Shown here piece by piece: positions 34,487 to 42,862 of a DNA stretch of 64,000 nt. Below the pieces are notes generated by a model. The model did not search any database and was not told the DNA's origin. It saw only the letters and a list, made by a program, of their open reading frames with translations. The first letter of the stretch is position 1, and every line of letters starts with the position of its first letter. The stretch lies in assembly GCF_001971705.1 (NCBI RefSeq), contig NZ_CP019327.1, forward strand, positions 620,001-684,000, given 5' to 3'. Made by a program: the position numbers and the translations under genes. The DNA comes from Natronorubrum daqingense. GTDB taxonomy: Archaea; Halobacteriota; Halobacteria; Halobacteriales; Natrialbaceae.

Positions 34487-34505
34487 CGCAAAGCTTCCCT
34501 TTGCG
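34487..34505. repeat. Third small inverted repeat
   Basis: CGCAAAG and CTTTGCG, seven-base arms around CTTCC, follow directly on the previous hairpin. Confidence 0.5.
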
Positions 34506-34731
34506 TAGCTGCGAACAAATACGTGAGTCGCAGGAATCGTAGGGGAGGTTCCGTGGTGTTAATGAAATAAGACAGACATTTACTCCACAGCACATCATGT
34601 GGGTTCAGAAACTTATCCCCGCGCAATCTTGCGGTTTTGGATGAACTATTCGTCGTCCGGCTGAGAGAACGTCGACGTACTCGTGATGAAGTTCGTAGCG
34701 GTGTTCGAGGCGGTCATCTCCTCGTCAGCGG

Positions 34732-35949
34732 TCACTGATTCTCGGAGAGCCCGGTGCCGTCGGATGTCGTCGCACGTTCCTCGAGGGCAATCAGAGTGAA
34801 CGAAAACGTCGACCCCTCGTCGGGTTCGGAGTCGACCCAGATCTCGCCCCCGTGGCGCTCGACGATCCGACTGCAAATCGCCAGTCCGATGCCTGAACCG
34901 GCGTGTTCGTCAACCGAATGAAGGCGCTGAAAGATATCGAAGATACGGTTAGATCCAGCCGGATCGATTCCGATCCCGTCGTCGTGAACCGAAATCGTCC
35001 ACGTCGATTCCTCGGCGGTCGACGACACGTGTATCCGTGGCGACTCGTCGCCGCTGTACTCGATCGCGTTCGACAGGAGGTTTTGGAACAGTTGCTGCAA
35101 CTGCCTCGCGTCGCCTTCGACGGTAGGCAAGGGCTCTCGAGTGATCGTGGCGTCCGTCTCGTCGATGGTGACCTGAAGGTCAGTAAGGACGTCGTCGAGC
35201 ACGCAGTCCAGGTCGACGGCGTCGAACGAGTTTCCCTGCGTGTCGACCCGGGAGTACGCGAGTAAACCGTCGATCTTGTTGCTCATACGGTCGGCACCGT
35301 CGGCGGCGTATTCGATGAACTCCTGGCACGTGTCGTCGAAGTCGTCCCCGTACCGTTCGATGGCGAGGTCGAGGTAGCTCGTCACCATGCGGAGCGGTTC
35401 CTGTAAGTCGTGGGAGGCAGCGTAGGCGAACTGCTCTAACTCTTCGTTCGACGCCTCCAACTCCGCGACGGCGTCCTCGAGGCGCCGTTCGGTTCGTTTC
35501 AGTTGTTCGTTTTTCTTCTCGAGCATCGCGGCGCGGGTGAGCGCCTGTGCTTCGTGGACGCCGATCCCCAGGCCGGCGATCGAACCGACCGCGAACAGGA
35601 CCGCCTGCGTCCCGAACGTAAACTCGACGTCGACACTGGGATGGAGAAAGCGGAGCCCCTGAACGAAGCCGACGGCGACGACACCGCCGACCGTCCAGGC
35701 CACGATGCGCGGATAGCATTCAGCCTCGAGCGACGTGTTCGGCAACCGGAGCCCAACGTACAGCATCACGAGGCCCGGAACGCTCAGCAAGATTAGGTCG
35801 AGCCCCGCTTCCAGCAGTCCGCCGGTACTGGTCAATTCGGCGATTGATTTCCCGACTGCAGCGGTGAGAAGAAGCACACCTAACGCGGGTATAACGAGGT
35901 ACCAGTAGCTCGTCTTACTCCGACCCGATTCGACAGAATCTCCCCTCAT
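34732..35949 (-). CDS. Membrane-bound sensor histidine kinase
   Basis: The 405-residue kinase has four N-terminal helices: YLVIPALGVLLLTAAVG, LLSVPGLVMLYVGLRL, IVAWTVGGVVAVGFV and AVLFAVGSIAGLGIGV. A coiled linker and the HisKA dimerisation helix follow, with its phospho-accepting His in YAASHDLQEPLRMV. The HATPase domain shows NLLSNAIEYS (N box), DDGIGIDP (G1), FDIFQRLH (F box) and GSGIGLAICSRI (G2). There is no PAS or recognised sensor domain. ATG 35949 is preferred over GTG 35952. It lies 68 bases downstream of the HTH gene on the same strand, and both lie between tRNA-end copies. Confidence 0.93.
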   Translation of the reverse strand: MRGDSVESGRSKTSYWYLVIPALGVLLLTAAVGKSIAELTSTGGLLEAGLDLILLSVPGLVMLYVGLRLPNTSLEAECYPRIVAWTVGGVVAVGFVQGLRFLHPSVDVEFTFGTQAVLFAVGSIAGLGIGVHEAQALTRAAMLEKKNEQLKRTERRLEDAVAELEASNEELEQFAYAASHDLQEPLRMVTSYLDLAIERYGDDFDDTCQEFIEYAADGADRMSNKIDGLLAYSRVDTQGNSFDAVDLDCVLDDVLTDLQVTIDETDATITREPLPTVEGDARQLQQLFQNLLSNAIEYSGDESPRIHVSSTAEESTWTISVHDDGIGIDPAGSNRIFDIFQRLHSVDEHAGSGIGLAICSRIVERHGGEIWVDSEPDEGSTFSFTLIALEERATTSDGTGLSENQ

Positions 35950-36017
35950 CACACGTACCGAAGATGTCCCGTGCTGTTTAGCCTGCCTTTTTACTATCCA
36001 AAACAGTTTTACGCAGG

Positions 36018-36677
36018 CTACCGACTCGAGGAGTCGACCTCCGAAAGCGTGTGTCCGAGGATCTGGTCGATACCGCGCCGAAGTCGAGACGCGACGGCCT
36101 GTGGTGAGATCCCGAGTTCGTCTCCGATCTCTTCCATCGTCACGTCCCGCGGCGAGTTGAAGTAGCCGCGATTGTAGGCGAGTACCAACGCCTCTTGTTG
36201 CGTATCCGTCAGCGCCGCTTCGGTATCCGTTTCGATCGGCGTTAGCGCTTGCAGCCTCGTCAGGGTGATCGAAATTCCCAGGTCCCCACAGCGCCGTTGG
36301 AAGTCAGCGATGTCGCTCCGGTCGTCTGCCCGAATATCGAACGTCCACTGTTGATTCGTGCCGACGGCTTTGATGAGCGGAACGTTCGTCTCGGTCAGGG
36401 TGCTCAGAACGCCGTCATACTCGAGCGTCCACTCAACGCGCAACAGGTACTCGTCCCCGACTGAATCGACGAGTTGGATCTGCTTTACCCCCAGATGGTC
36501 CGTAAATGATCCCTCGATGTCGTCGACGGCGCTCCCGCGGACCCAAAAGTAGGGAACCACCACGTCGCGTGCCGGAATGATTCGTTCGAGTTCGACCGTG
36601 ACGCCCGGGAACCGTTCGAAGATGCTTCCCAGGGGGAACTGGTCGGACGGAACCGTAAATGTCGCTTCGGTGGCCAT
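36018..36677 (-). CDS. Bat-type (bacterio-opsin activator) HTH regulator
   Basis: This 219-residue protein combines an N-terminal BAT domain of about 150 residues (ATEATFTVPSDQFPLGSIFE and WTFDIRADDRSDIADFQRRC) with the C-terminal HTH_10 domain. The HTH reads LTDTQQEALVLAYNRGYFNS, RDVTMEEIGDELGISPQAVA, SRLRRGIDQIL. Such regulators activate haloarchaeal genes in response to signals such as light or oxygen. ATG 36677 is chosen because a TTTAGTA box lies about 27 bases before it. It precedes the histidine kinase gene, so the pair may work together, although no receiver domain links them. Confidence 0.92.
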   Translation of the reverse strand: MATEATFTVPSDQFPLGSIFERFPGVTVELERIIPARDVVVPYFWVRGSAVDDIEGSFTDHLGVKQIQLVDSVGDEYLLRVEWTLEYDGVLSTLTETNVPLIKAVGTNQQWTFDIRADDRSDIADFQRRCGDLGISITLTRLQALTPIETDTEAALTDTQQEALVLAYNRGYFNSPRDVTMEEIGDELGISPQAVASRLRRGIDQILGHTLSEVDSSSR

Positions 36678-36734
36678 TGTCGAACCGAAGGTCGCTGGTA
36701 CTAAAGCCCTATCACTCCTACGCGAGGGCCCCAT

Positions 36735-36750
36735 TTCATGGCTCCATGAA
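36735..36750. promoter_or_regulatory. 16-base palindrome upstream of the Bat-type gene
   Basis: TTCATGG-CT-CCATGAA is a perfect inverted repeat 58-73 bases before the HTH gene start, upstream of its TATA box. That is the place expected of an activator-binding site, possibly for the HTH protein itself. Confidence 0.5.
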
Positions 36751-36872
36751 GTGTCCGGCGACTCGGTCATCGTCCGGGCGAGAGAACCTCGACGTACCTG
36801 TGATGAGATTCCCGTGTGCGGCGTGAAGCACGCGAGTCGCAGCGCGAACGAAGTGAGCGCCCGTCTCGCAGT

Positions 36873-36893
36873 CGGGTTCAAATCCCGGTCCGC
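36873..36893 (+). repeat. Partial copy of the tRNA-Gly 3' end (copy 3)
   Basis: These 21 bases match 34301-34321 exactly and then diverge inside the acceptor strand. Together with copy 2 it brackets the kinase and HTH genes. Confidence 0.7.
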
Positions 36894-36982
36894 ACCCCGT
36901 TAGCTGCCCGCGCCAACAAACTACCGCGCAACGACAGCTGTCGCACTCGAGGCGACTCCCAACCCTATAACCGAGCCCTCGT

Positions 36983-38152
36983 TCAGGGCGTCATCACGAC
37001 CTTGATACAGTCGTCGTCCTTGTCGTTGAACGTCTCGTACATTTCGGGACCGTCCTCGAGAGACGTTTGGTGCGTGATCACGAACGAGGGGTCGATCTCG
37101 CCGTCTTCGATCTTCTCGAGGAGGGGGTCGAGGTAGTGTTGGACGTGGGTTTGTCCGGATTTCACCGTCAGGGCCTTGTTCATCAGCGGACCGAATGGGA
37201 TGTTGTCCGATTCCCTGATGTAGACGCCGGGGACGGAGAGCGTCCCGCCCTTTCTACAACACTTGATGGCCTGGCGAAGGACGTGCGGTCGGTCGTCCTG
37301 AAGATGCATTTCCTGTTTGACCTGGTCGGTTACTCCCTCGAGGCCGGTGCCGTGGGCTTCCGTGCCGACGGCGTCGATACACCGGTCTGGGCCCCGGCCG
37401 CCGGTGAGGCTCTGCAGTCTATCGTAGACGTCCTCGTGTTCAAAGTTGACCGTCACGGCGTCGCCGTGATCGCTCGCCATGTCTAAGCGCTCCTGAACGC
37501 GATCGATCGCGATGACCTGATTCGCACCGAACATCCAGGCGCTCTGGATGGCGAACTGGCCGACGGGGCCACACCCCCAGACGGCGACGGTGTCGCCGTC
37601 CTCGATGTCTGCGTTCTCGGCGGCCATGTACCCCGTCGGGAAGATGTCCGAGAGGAAGAGGACCTGCTCGTCCGGCAGGTCCGAGTCGACCGTCACCGGG
37701 CCGACGTCGGCGTAGGGGACGCGAAGGTACTCCGCTTGTCCGCCGGCGTACCCACCCAAGAGGTGCGAGAAGCCGAAGAGACCCGCCGGAGAGTGCCCCA
37801 TCGCCTTGCTCGCCAGTTCGGCGTTCGGGTTCGAGTTGTCACACAGCGAGAACATCTCGTTCCCGCAGAACCAACACGAGCCACAGCTAATCGTGAACGG
37901 GACCACGACGCGGTCGCCGACCTCGAGGGTCTCGACATCCCGTCCGACCTCGACAACTTCGCCCATCGGTTCGTGCCCCAGCACGTCGCCTTCGCGCATG
38001 CCGGGCATGTAGCCGTTGTAGAGGTGGAGGTCGGAGCCACAGATCGCGGTCGCCGTCACCTCGATGATCGCGTCCGTCGGATTCGCGAGTTCGGGCTTTG
38101 GAACCTCCTCGACGCGGATATCCTGTTCGCCGTGCCAGGTGAGCGCTTTCAT
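36983..38152 (-). CDS. Zinc-dependent alcohol/formaldehyde dehydrogenase family protein
   Basis: The 389-residue medium-chain dehydrogenase has the catalytic-zinc ligands Cys38 (AICGSDLH) and His60-Glu61 ([12 protein letters not shown]). Structural-zinc cysteines 90, 93, 96 and 104 lie in [15 protein letters not shown]. The NAD(P) fold reads [20 protein letters not shown] with an acidic residue after the second strand (AIDRVQERL), favouring NAD. The insert [16 protein letters not shown]-like segment and length match glutathione-independent formaldehyde dehydrogenases. The true substrate cannot be told. It is a single gene. Confidence 0.9.
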   Translation of the reverse strand: MKALTWHGEQDIRVEEVPKPELANPTDAIIEVTATAICGSDLHLYNGYMPGMREGDVLGHEPMGEVVEVGRDVETLEVGDRVVVPFTISCGSCWFCGNEMFSLCDNSNPNAELASKAMGHSPAGLFGFSHLLGGYAGGQAEYLRVPYADVGPVTVDSDLPDEQVLFLSDIFPTGYMAAENADIEDGDTVAVWGCGPVGQFAIQSAWMFGANQVIAIDRVQERLDMASDHGDAVTVNFEHEDVYDRLQSLTGGRGPDRCIDAVGTEAHGTGLEGVTDQVKQEMHLQDDRPHVLRQAIKCCRKGGTLSVPGVYIRESDNIPFGPLMNKALTVKSGQTHVQHYLDPLLEKIEDGEIDPSFVITHQTSLEDGPEMYETFNDKDDDCIKVVMTP

Positions 38153-38380
38153 CGAAGCGCCTCACCTCGTCGATCGCGACTCGAGTCTGGTGTCACAGTC
38201 GGCTTGTTGTCAGTCATCGAAGAATCCTCGATAGCATTCGACAGGCAAGACTCGAGTAAAACCCGGGCTTACGCTTGCAACGACCGTGAAATTCGGGTTA
38301 CTACGTCCATCGAGGCTCGCCAGCGGGATACTTGCGTATCCGTGCACGGGGCCTACCAGGATCGCCGGACGAACCTGCGT

Positions 38381-38860
38381 ATGAGCGAGTCGACACCCAG
38401 CGTTTCGGAAGGGACCGGGGTCGCGACGCCGGACGGTCGCGGAGTGGTTGCGGCCGTCTTGACGAGCGACTTCGAATTTCCCCAGGGAGAGGACGAACTG
38501 ACCGACGTCTCGGCCAGTGACGACGAACCAGCGTACGTCGTCGGCCTCGAGTCCGTCGGTTCGGCCGTCTATCGTGAAACAGCGCTCGAGTCGACTGATT
38601 TCGAAGACGACGGTGCGCCGGAATCGACCGATGGCGAGGCCCTCACTGGCATCGTCGACGAGGATGTGAACGGACTCGACGACCTGCCGGAGGGCTGGGA
38701 TCGAGACAGCGTTCTCGAGTACTGGTCGTCGATCGGCGGCTCGTGGGAGGAGTGCACCGACGAGATGCGCGACGAACTCGGCGAAGAGCGAGCGAAACAA
38801 CACTGTTCGGCGATGAAAGACGAGGTAGTTCGAACCCAGCGCTGGCGGAATCGGTTTTGA
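38381..38860 (+). CDS. Conserved acidic protein of unknown function
   Basis: I do not recognise this 159-residue protein. Residues 1-95 are acidic and low in predicted order. The last 60 form a compact conserved-looking domain, LPEGWDRDSVLEYWSSIGGS then WEECTDEMRDELGEERAKQH, CSAMKDEVVRTQRWRNRF. Its two cysteines, regular helices and basic C-terminus suggest a small helical domain. I start at ATG 38381; the open frame further upstream shadows the dehydrogenase. Function unknown. Confidence 0.65.
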   Translation: MSESTPSVSEGTGVATPDGRGVVAAVLTSDFEFPQGEDELTDVSASDDEPAYVVGLESVGSAVYRETALESTDFEDDGAPESTDGEALTGIVDEDVNGLDDLPEGWDRDSVLEYWSSIGGSWEECTDEMRDELGEERAKQHCSAMKDEVVRTQRWRNRF

Positions 38861-38886
38861 GCGGATTCGGAAAAACGCGAGTCGAG

Positions 38887-39441
38887 TTACTCCTCGAGCG
38901 GTCGTTCGTCAGATCGGCCGTAGAGGTCGACGGTGGCGGCGAAGACGAGCCCGAGGACCGTTCCGAACACGAGGTGGCCGACGAGACTTTCGACGGCGTC
39001 CGTCGGAAAGTCGCCGATCTCGCCGCCCACGCCTGCTGTTTCGACCCAGACTGGAAGGACGAGCAACGGGAGGATCGCCCAGACGGCAAGCCCAAAGACG
39101 AATCCAGCGCCGACGAGCCTGAACATGACTCCAGTTCGAGAGAGGCTTTCGGTCTCGACGTCCGTCAGTAAGACGCCGAGGACGGCCTCTCGAGTGATGA
39201 TGACACCGAAGATGAGACCGAGCACGATTCCGTGGACGATGTGCATTCCCCACCCGACGACCCCGACGGGCTCGAGTCCGTAGACGGCGGGGATCGCCAC
39301 TTCGACGATAGCGGGATCGAGCAACCACATGAGCAGGCCGAACGCGGCGGCACCGAGTGCGCCGCCGACTGTGCCGCCGACCAACCAGCCGGTTGCGCCA
39401 CTGATACCGAACGCTGCCGCGTTATCGGACTCGGTACTCAT
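38887..39441 (-). CDS. Five-helix membrane protein of unknown function
   Basis: This 184-residue protein has about five glycine-rich membrane segments: GWLVGGTVGGALGAAAFGLL, VGWGMHIVHGIVLGLIFGVI, MFRLVGAGFVFGLAVWAILP, LLVLPVWVETAG and LVGHLVFGTVLGLVFAATVD. The repeated H-x-V-x-G-x-V-L-G-L-I/V-F pattern in the second and last helices suggests an internal repeat. No catalytic motif is seen. It starts at ATG 39441 and is convergent with the preceding acidic protein gene. Confidence 0.65.
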   Translation of the reverse strand: MSTESDNAAAFGISGATGWLVGGTVGGALGAAAFGLLMWLLDPAIVEVAIPAVYGLEPVGVVGWGMHIVHGIVLGLIFGVIITREAVLGVLLTDVETESLSRTGVMFRLVGAGFVFGLAVWAILPLLVLPVWVETAGVGGEIGDFPTDAVESLVGHLVFGTVLGLVFAATVDLYGRSDERPLEE

Positions 39442-39583
39442 ACCCGCGCCTTCCACGGGCCCCGCCAAAAGTGTTCGACCGGCAACCACAACCACAGGCA
39501 CAAACAACAATGGTTGCAGCGACAACCACAGTTACTCGACCGGGCCACCAGAAGCTTAGTAGCTACGGTGGAAACCCGTTTCT

Positions 39584-40222
39584 GTGGAGTTCGAACTACT
39601 CGGCTGGCCAGTTGACGGCCCGACCCTTCGGCTCGATTACGAGCGCTTTAGCTACGCCGGCAAGTTCGTCATGTCGAACACGGGAAAGGCCGTGGCCAGA
39701 ACCGACGCCGAGGGGGACGACCCGAATTCCGACCAGCAAGCCGACGACATCGTCGCTGCCGTCGCGTTCAACGAGGACCGAACCGACTCGAGCACCCTCT
39801 GGCTCCGGTACGTCACCGTCGAACGGTCTCACCGGGGCGAGGGTATCGGCCCCAACCTCTGCTCGTTCGTCCGCGAACGCGCCCTCGAGCGAGACTACGA
39901 ACGGCTTCGGATCGCCGTCAACAACCCCTTCGCCTACGAAGCCCTCTACCGGAGTGGCTTCGAATTCACCGGCGAGACGACGGGCATCGCCGAACTCGTC
40001 CTCGAGTATCCCTCGCCCAACCCGGTCGAAGACACCGACGACACCGATGACACCGATGACAGGGACGAGTGCTATCAGGTCGGACTCGAGGAATTTCGAG
40101 ACCGAGAACTCTCCGAGGGCGAACACGCGTTCCTCGACGACCGGCGACACGACGGTGCACCCGGCCTCGAGACCGACGACACCCCCCGCGGCCACGATAC
40201 CAGTCGCGGCGATCGCCGGTAA
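39584..40222 (+). CDS. GNAT family N-acetyltransferase
   Basis: The 212-residue protein has the GNAT core: LWLRYVTVERSHRGEGIGPN, where R-x-x-G-x-G is the acetyl-CoA pyrophosphate loop, then LCSFVRERALERDYERLRIA and NNPFAYEALYRSGFEF. The C-terminus carries an acidic run in which an Asp-Asp-Thr unit is repeated three to four times (near 40029-40066), followed by a charged tail. It begins at GTG 39584; no closer ATG would keep the N-terminal domain. The acetyl acceptor is unknown. Confidence 0.85.
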   Translation: MEFELLGWPVDGPTLRLDYERFSYAGKFVMSNTGKAVARTDAEGDDPNSDQQADDIVAAVAFNEDRTDSSTLWLRYVTVERSHRGEGIGPNLCSFVRERALERDYERLRIAVNNPFAYEALYRSGFEFTGETTGIAELVLEYPSPNPVEDTDDTDDTDDRDECYQVGLEEFRDRELSEGEHAFLDDRRHDGAPGLETDDTPRGHDTSRGDRR

Positions 40223-40585
40223 ATCGATTCGCTGGCGCGCGGTGGCGCGGCGAGCACTCGCGAGACGCGCCACGACTCGCGAGGGGCGAGCGAGCGTCCG
40301 GCGGACGCGAGTGAGTCGGCTGGGGAGGGTGAGGAAATCCCTGTGTCCAGTAATCGAGGAACGAACGAACGCGTTATCCAGCCGTGTCCAGTAATTGAGG
40401 AACGAACGAACGTGTTATCCAGCCGTGTCCAGTAATCGAGGAACGAACGCACTCGTTGTTCAGGAATGACGTACGAACCCCTCCAGTATCCAGAAATCGC
40501 TGGCAGACGTACTCATCACCACCGTATTCATCAAGCTAACCGCACCGAGAACACTACTCGAGCACCCACCGGACGACCAACTCGT
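40223..40585. other. Gene-free stretch with 41-base tandem repeats
   Basis: These 363 bases lie between convergent genes. I see no protein or RNA gene. The main content is the tandem repeat at 40343-40467. Confidence 0.65.
40343..40467. repeat. Tandem repeat, 41-base unit, three copies
   Basis: The unit begins GTGTCCAGTAATCGAGGAAC at 40343, 40384 and 40425, an exact 41-base period. Copies 1 and 2 differ at two or three places; copy 3 diverges in its second half (GAACGCACTCGTTGTTCAG). No spacers are present, so it is not a CRISPR array. Confidence 0.85.
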
Positions 40586-41338
40586 TCATCCAAACGAGCC
40601 GAGCGAGGACTGGAGGTTCTGTCGCGTCGTCCCAGCATCCACCTCGTAGCCGACGAGGTCTCGCATGTCCACCGCGTATTCGGTTCCGTTGTGCTCGAGG
40701 ACGAGCAGCCGCCCCTTCACACCGCGAACGGTCCCTGAGAGCAGCGTCTCGCGCACGGGCTGGGTCTCGAGTCCGAGCCCGTAGTCGAACTCGAAGCGCT
40801 CGAGGATGTCGAACGCTGCGAGCACGTCCTCCCACGCTCCATCCTCCACAGTAGCCGCGAGAGATTCGACTTTCGCGGGCGTCCGAACGCGATCGACCAA
40901 CCACTCCGCGATTTCGGCCTCGAGTTCGCGAGCGATCCGGCCGTTCGAGACGGTGTGGACGTGGGCACCGCGATCTGCACCCTGCTCGCGAAGCCGGGTC
41001 TCGAGTCGTCGGCTCTTGGTAACGCCGACTTTGAACGTGTCGGGGGCGAACGCGGCGATGTAGACGGCGTGTTCTTCGTAGCAGTCCATCTCGTCCTTCA
41101 GACACGTCCCGGTACACCGGGCACAGACCCACGTGCTGGTGTGGTACTGGCAGTACGGGGTTCCAGAACGGTCGCAGGCGACGTGCTCGCCGTCGTCGAT
41201 CGTGCCGGCGCAGTGGCGTTCCCCCAGCGAGTGCGAGAGCGTCTCGCCGGCTTCGAGAGGCCGTCGCTCGACGCTCCCGCCGTCACCGAACACCACTGCA
41301 GAGCCGCGTCCGCGGGGCTCGTAGCCGACCAGTTGCAC
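40586..41338 (-). CDS. DUF2797 family protein
   Basis: The 250-residue protein has an N-terminal cysteine-rich part (RHCAGTIDDGEHVACDRSGT, YCQYHTSTWVCARCTGTCLK), likely binding zinc. A domain with AVYIAAFAPDTFKVGVTKSR, RLETRLREQGADRG follows, as in the DUF2797 family. That stretch resembles the start of GIY-YIG-like folds, but no nuclease activity is established. The C-terminal region contains LSGTVRGVKGRLLVLEHNGT. The family is common in haloarchaea and actinobacteria. Function unknown. Confidence 0.85.
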   Translation of the reverse strand: MQLVGYEPRGRGSAVVFGDGGSVERRPLEAGETLSHSLGERHCAGTIDDGEHVACDRSGTPYCQYHTSTWVCARCTGTCLKDEMDCYEEHAVYIAAFAPDTFKVGVTKSRRLETRLREQGADRGAHVHTVSNGRIARELEAEIAEWLVDRVRTPAKVESLAATVEDGAWEDVLAAFDILERFEFDYGLGLETQPVRETLLSGTVRGVKGRLLVLEHNGTEYAVDMRDLVGYEVDAGTTRQNLQSSLGSFG

Positions 41339-41575
41339 GATCGTGGCTTCGCAGCGACGGCAGAAATACCGTTCGCCTTCTCCACTCGTCCGTCGACACC
41401 TTGCTGTCCGTCGGCACCCCCGTCGCGTGAAGTCGAACGAGAACCGCGTCGGGAACGAGCAGAGACGGAATCCAGCGGATACCAGAGAGACGTGAGTACC
41501 GAGTGACGGGCAAAAAAGCCGAACGAAACCGCGGGAAATCGGCGAGCGGACGAACGCGCGAGGGCTCGAGCGCGA

Positions 41576-41818
41576 TTAGCTGTTGAACGGCTCCTCGTCG
41601 CGATGGTTGTCCGGGTTCTGGTGCTCGAGGGCGTCGTCCTCTCGGTCGTCGGATTTGTGTTCGATGTCCTGGCGACGCTGTTCTTCTTGCTGGCGTTCGC
41701 GAGCCTCCATTTCCTCTTCCGTGAGTTCTTCTTCGTCCTCGTCGTCGGTGTCTTCGTGGGTTAATTCGACGTCGCGTCCGTGCTCGTCTTTGCCGGTCTC
41801 GCCAGTATTGTCAGACAT
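41576..41818 (-). CDS. Small highly acidic protein
   Basis: This 80-residue protein is almost entirely charged and polar (VELTHEDTDDEDEEELTEEE, MEARERQQEEQRRQDIEHKS). The middle looks like a single long helix or coiled coil and the ends disordered. Codon use fits a haloarchaeal gene. I cannot assign a function. The 237 bases before the DUF2797 gene hold no other gene. Confidence 0.6.
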   Translation of the reverse strand: MSDNTGETGKDEHGRDVELTHEDTDDEDEEELTEEEMEARERQQEEQRRQDIEHKSDDREDDALEHQNPDNHRDEEPFNS

Positions 41819-41951
41819 AGTTCTTCACTCGAAAAGACGGGAAACGGACAAAAAGGCGTTGGGGTTGCAATCGCGCTCGCGCGTCGAGATGTGGTCCCCA
41901 GATGATCGTTGTCGCCGATCAAAATCTCCGTACGTGTGCTACGTCAGGAGG

Positions 41952-42635
41952 TCACCAGTCGTCGCCAGACGCGAGGTCGACGTCGCTGTCGCCCTTCTCG
42001 GAGGGGCAGATGTCAGCCAACACGCAGTCGCTACAGTCGGGGTTTCGGGCCGTACAGGTCGCTCGTCCGTGGTCGATACAGAGGTGAGTGAACTGCTGCC
42101 AGTAGCCCTCGGGGACGAGTTCCATCAGTTCCTGTTCGATTGCTTCGGGTCGTTCCTCCTCGGTCAACCCGAGTCGTCTCGAGAGTCTCTGCACGTGCGT
42201 ATCGACGACGATTCCTTCGACCACGTCGTGGCCGTGTTGCAAGACGACATTCGCCGTCTTCCGACCGACGCCCGAAAGTTCCGTCAGTTCCTCCATCGTG
42301 TCCGGCACCTCGCCGTCGTGTTCCTCGAGAATCGTCTGACAGGAGTCGCGAACGTACCCCGCCTTGGAGTTGTAGTACGTAATCGAGTTCAGGTCTTCGG
42401 CGAGTTCGTCCTGGGGCGCGTTCGCGTACTCCGCCGCGCCGTCGTACTTCTCGAAGAGGTGTTCCGTCTCCGTGTTCACACGCTCGTCCGTACACTGTGC
42501 GGAGAGGATCACCGCGATCAACAACTCGAGGCGATTCGAGTACCGAAGCGAGATCGTCGAGTCCGGATACGCCTCCTCGAGGCGGTCGACGATCTCAGCG
42601 GCCTGTTCCTCGCGCCTCTCGAGTCGGGTTCCCAT
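41952..42635 (-). CDS. nth: Endonuclease III (DNA glycosylase/AP lyase)
   Basis: Nth removes oxidised pyrimidines and cuts the abasic site. The 227-residue protein has the helix-hairpin-helix ELSGVGRKTANVVL with catalytic Lys126, the catalytic Asp145 in VVDTHVQRLSRRL and the 4Fe-4S cysteines C194, C201, C204 and C210 in C-x6-C-x2-C-x5-C spacing. Length matches the family, with a short acidic C-terminal tail. It is a single gene divergent from the mevalonate-pathway gene. Confidence 0.96.
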   Translation of the reverse strand: MGTRLERREEQAAEIVDRLEEAYPDSTISLRYSNRLELLIAVILSAQCTDERVNTETEHLFEKYDGAAEYANAPQDELAEDLNSITYYNSKAGYVRDSCQTILEEHDGEVPDTMEELTELSGVGRKTANVVLQHGHDVVEGIVVDTHVQRLSRRLGLTEEERPEAIEQELMELVPEGYWQQFTHLCIDHGRATCTARNPDCSDCVLADICPSEKGDSDVDLASGDDW

Positions 42636-42862
42636 GCTGTCGCTCTTACGAGAGCAGCCATTTGAGGGGTTCGAATTCGGACCGGTGGGACCACCGGTTG
42701 AACACGTTACCGGCCCACGCCACCGGCTCGTAAGTCACTGGTGAGTCTCCTCACGTACCGCTCTCGGTCGGCTGCGTGCCCCACAGAATTACTCCGAAGA
42801 GAATCGAGATCGATCAATCGGATGCCGTGAACTTTAAGCGGCCGTCCTCCACCTATCAGGGT

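Larger units (their letters stand above)
34325..34731. other. Gene-free stretch of tRNA remnants and hairpins
   Basis: After the tRNA these 407 bases hold three inverted repeats (34325-34358, 34459-34479 and 34487-34505), a GCGAAGCGAGTGC stretch at 34400-34411, and a partial copy of the tRNA 3' end at 34426-34449. I see no protein gene; open frames here are reversed tRNA sequence. Confidence 0.7.
36678..36982. other. Gene-free stretch with palindrome and tRNA-end copy 3
   Basis: These 305 bases hold the HTH gene promoter (near 36703), a 16-base palindrome (36735-36750), a GCGAACGAAGTGAGC stretch (36843-36857) and a 21-base copy of the tRNA-Gly 3' end (36873-36893). I see no protein gene. Confidence 0.65.

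Noticed and set aside
34293-34626. Minus-strand frames encoding peptides such as MRGPGFEPG
   Set aside because: They are the reverse complement of tRNA-Gly 3' ends and flanking repeats, a well-known source of false protein calls in haloarchaea.
37736-38380. N-terminal extension of the acidic protein at 38381
   Set aside because: The extended frame is antisense to the alcohol dehydrogenase and its codon use is that of a shadow frame.
40343-40467. Possible CRISPR array
   Set aside because: The repeat units follow one another without unique spacers, and no cas genes are present in the window.
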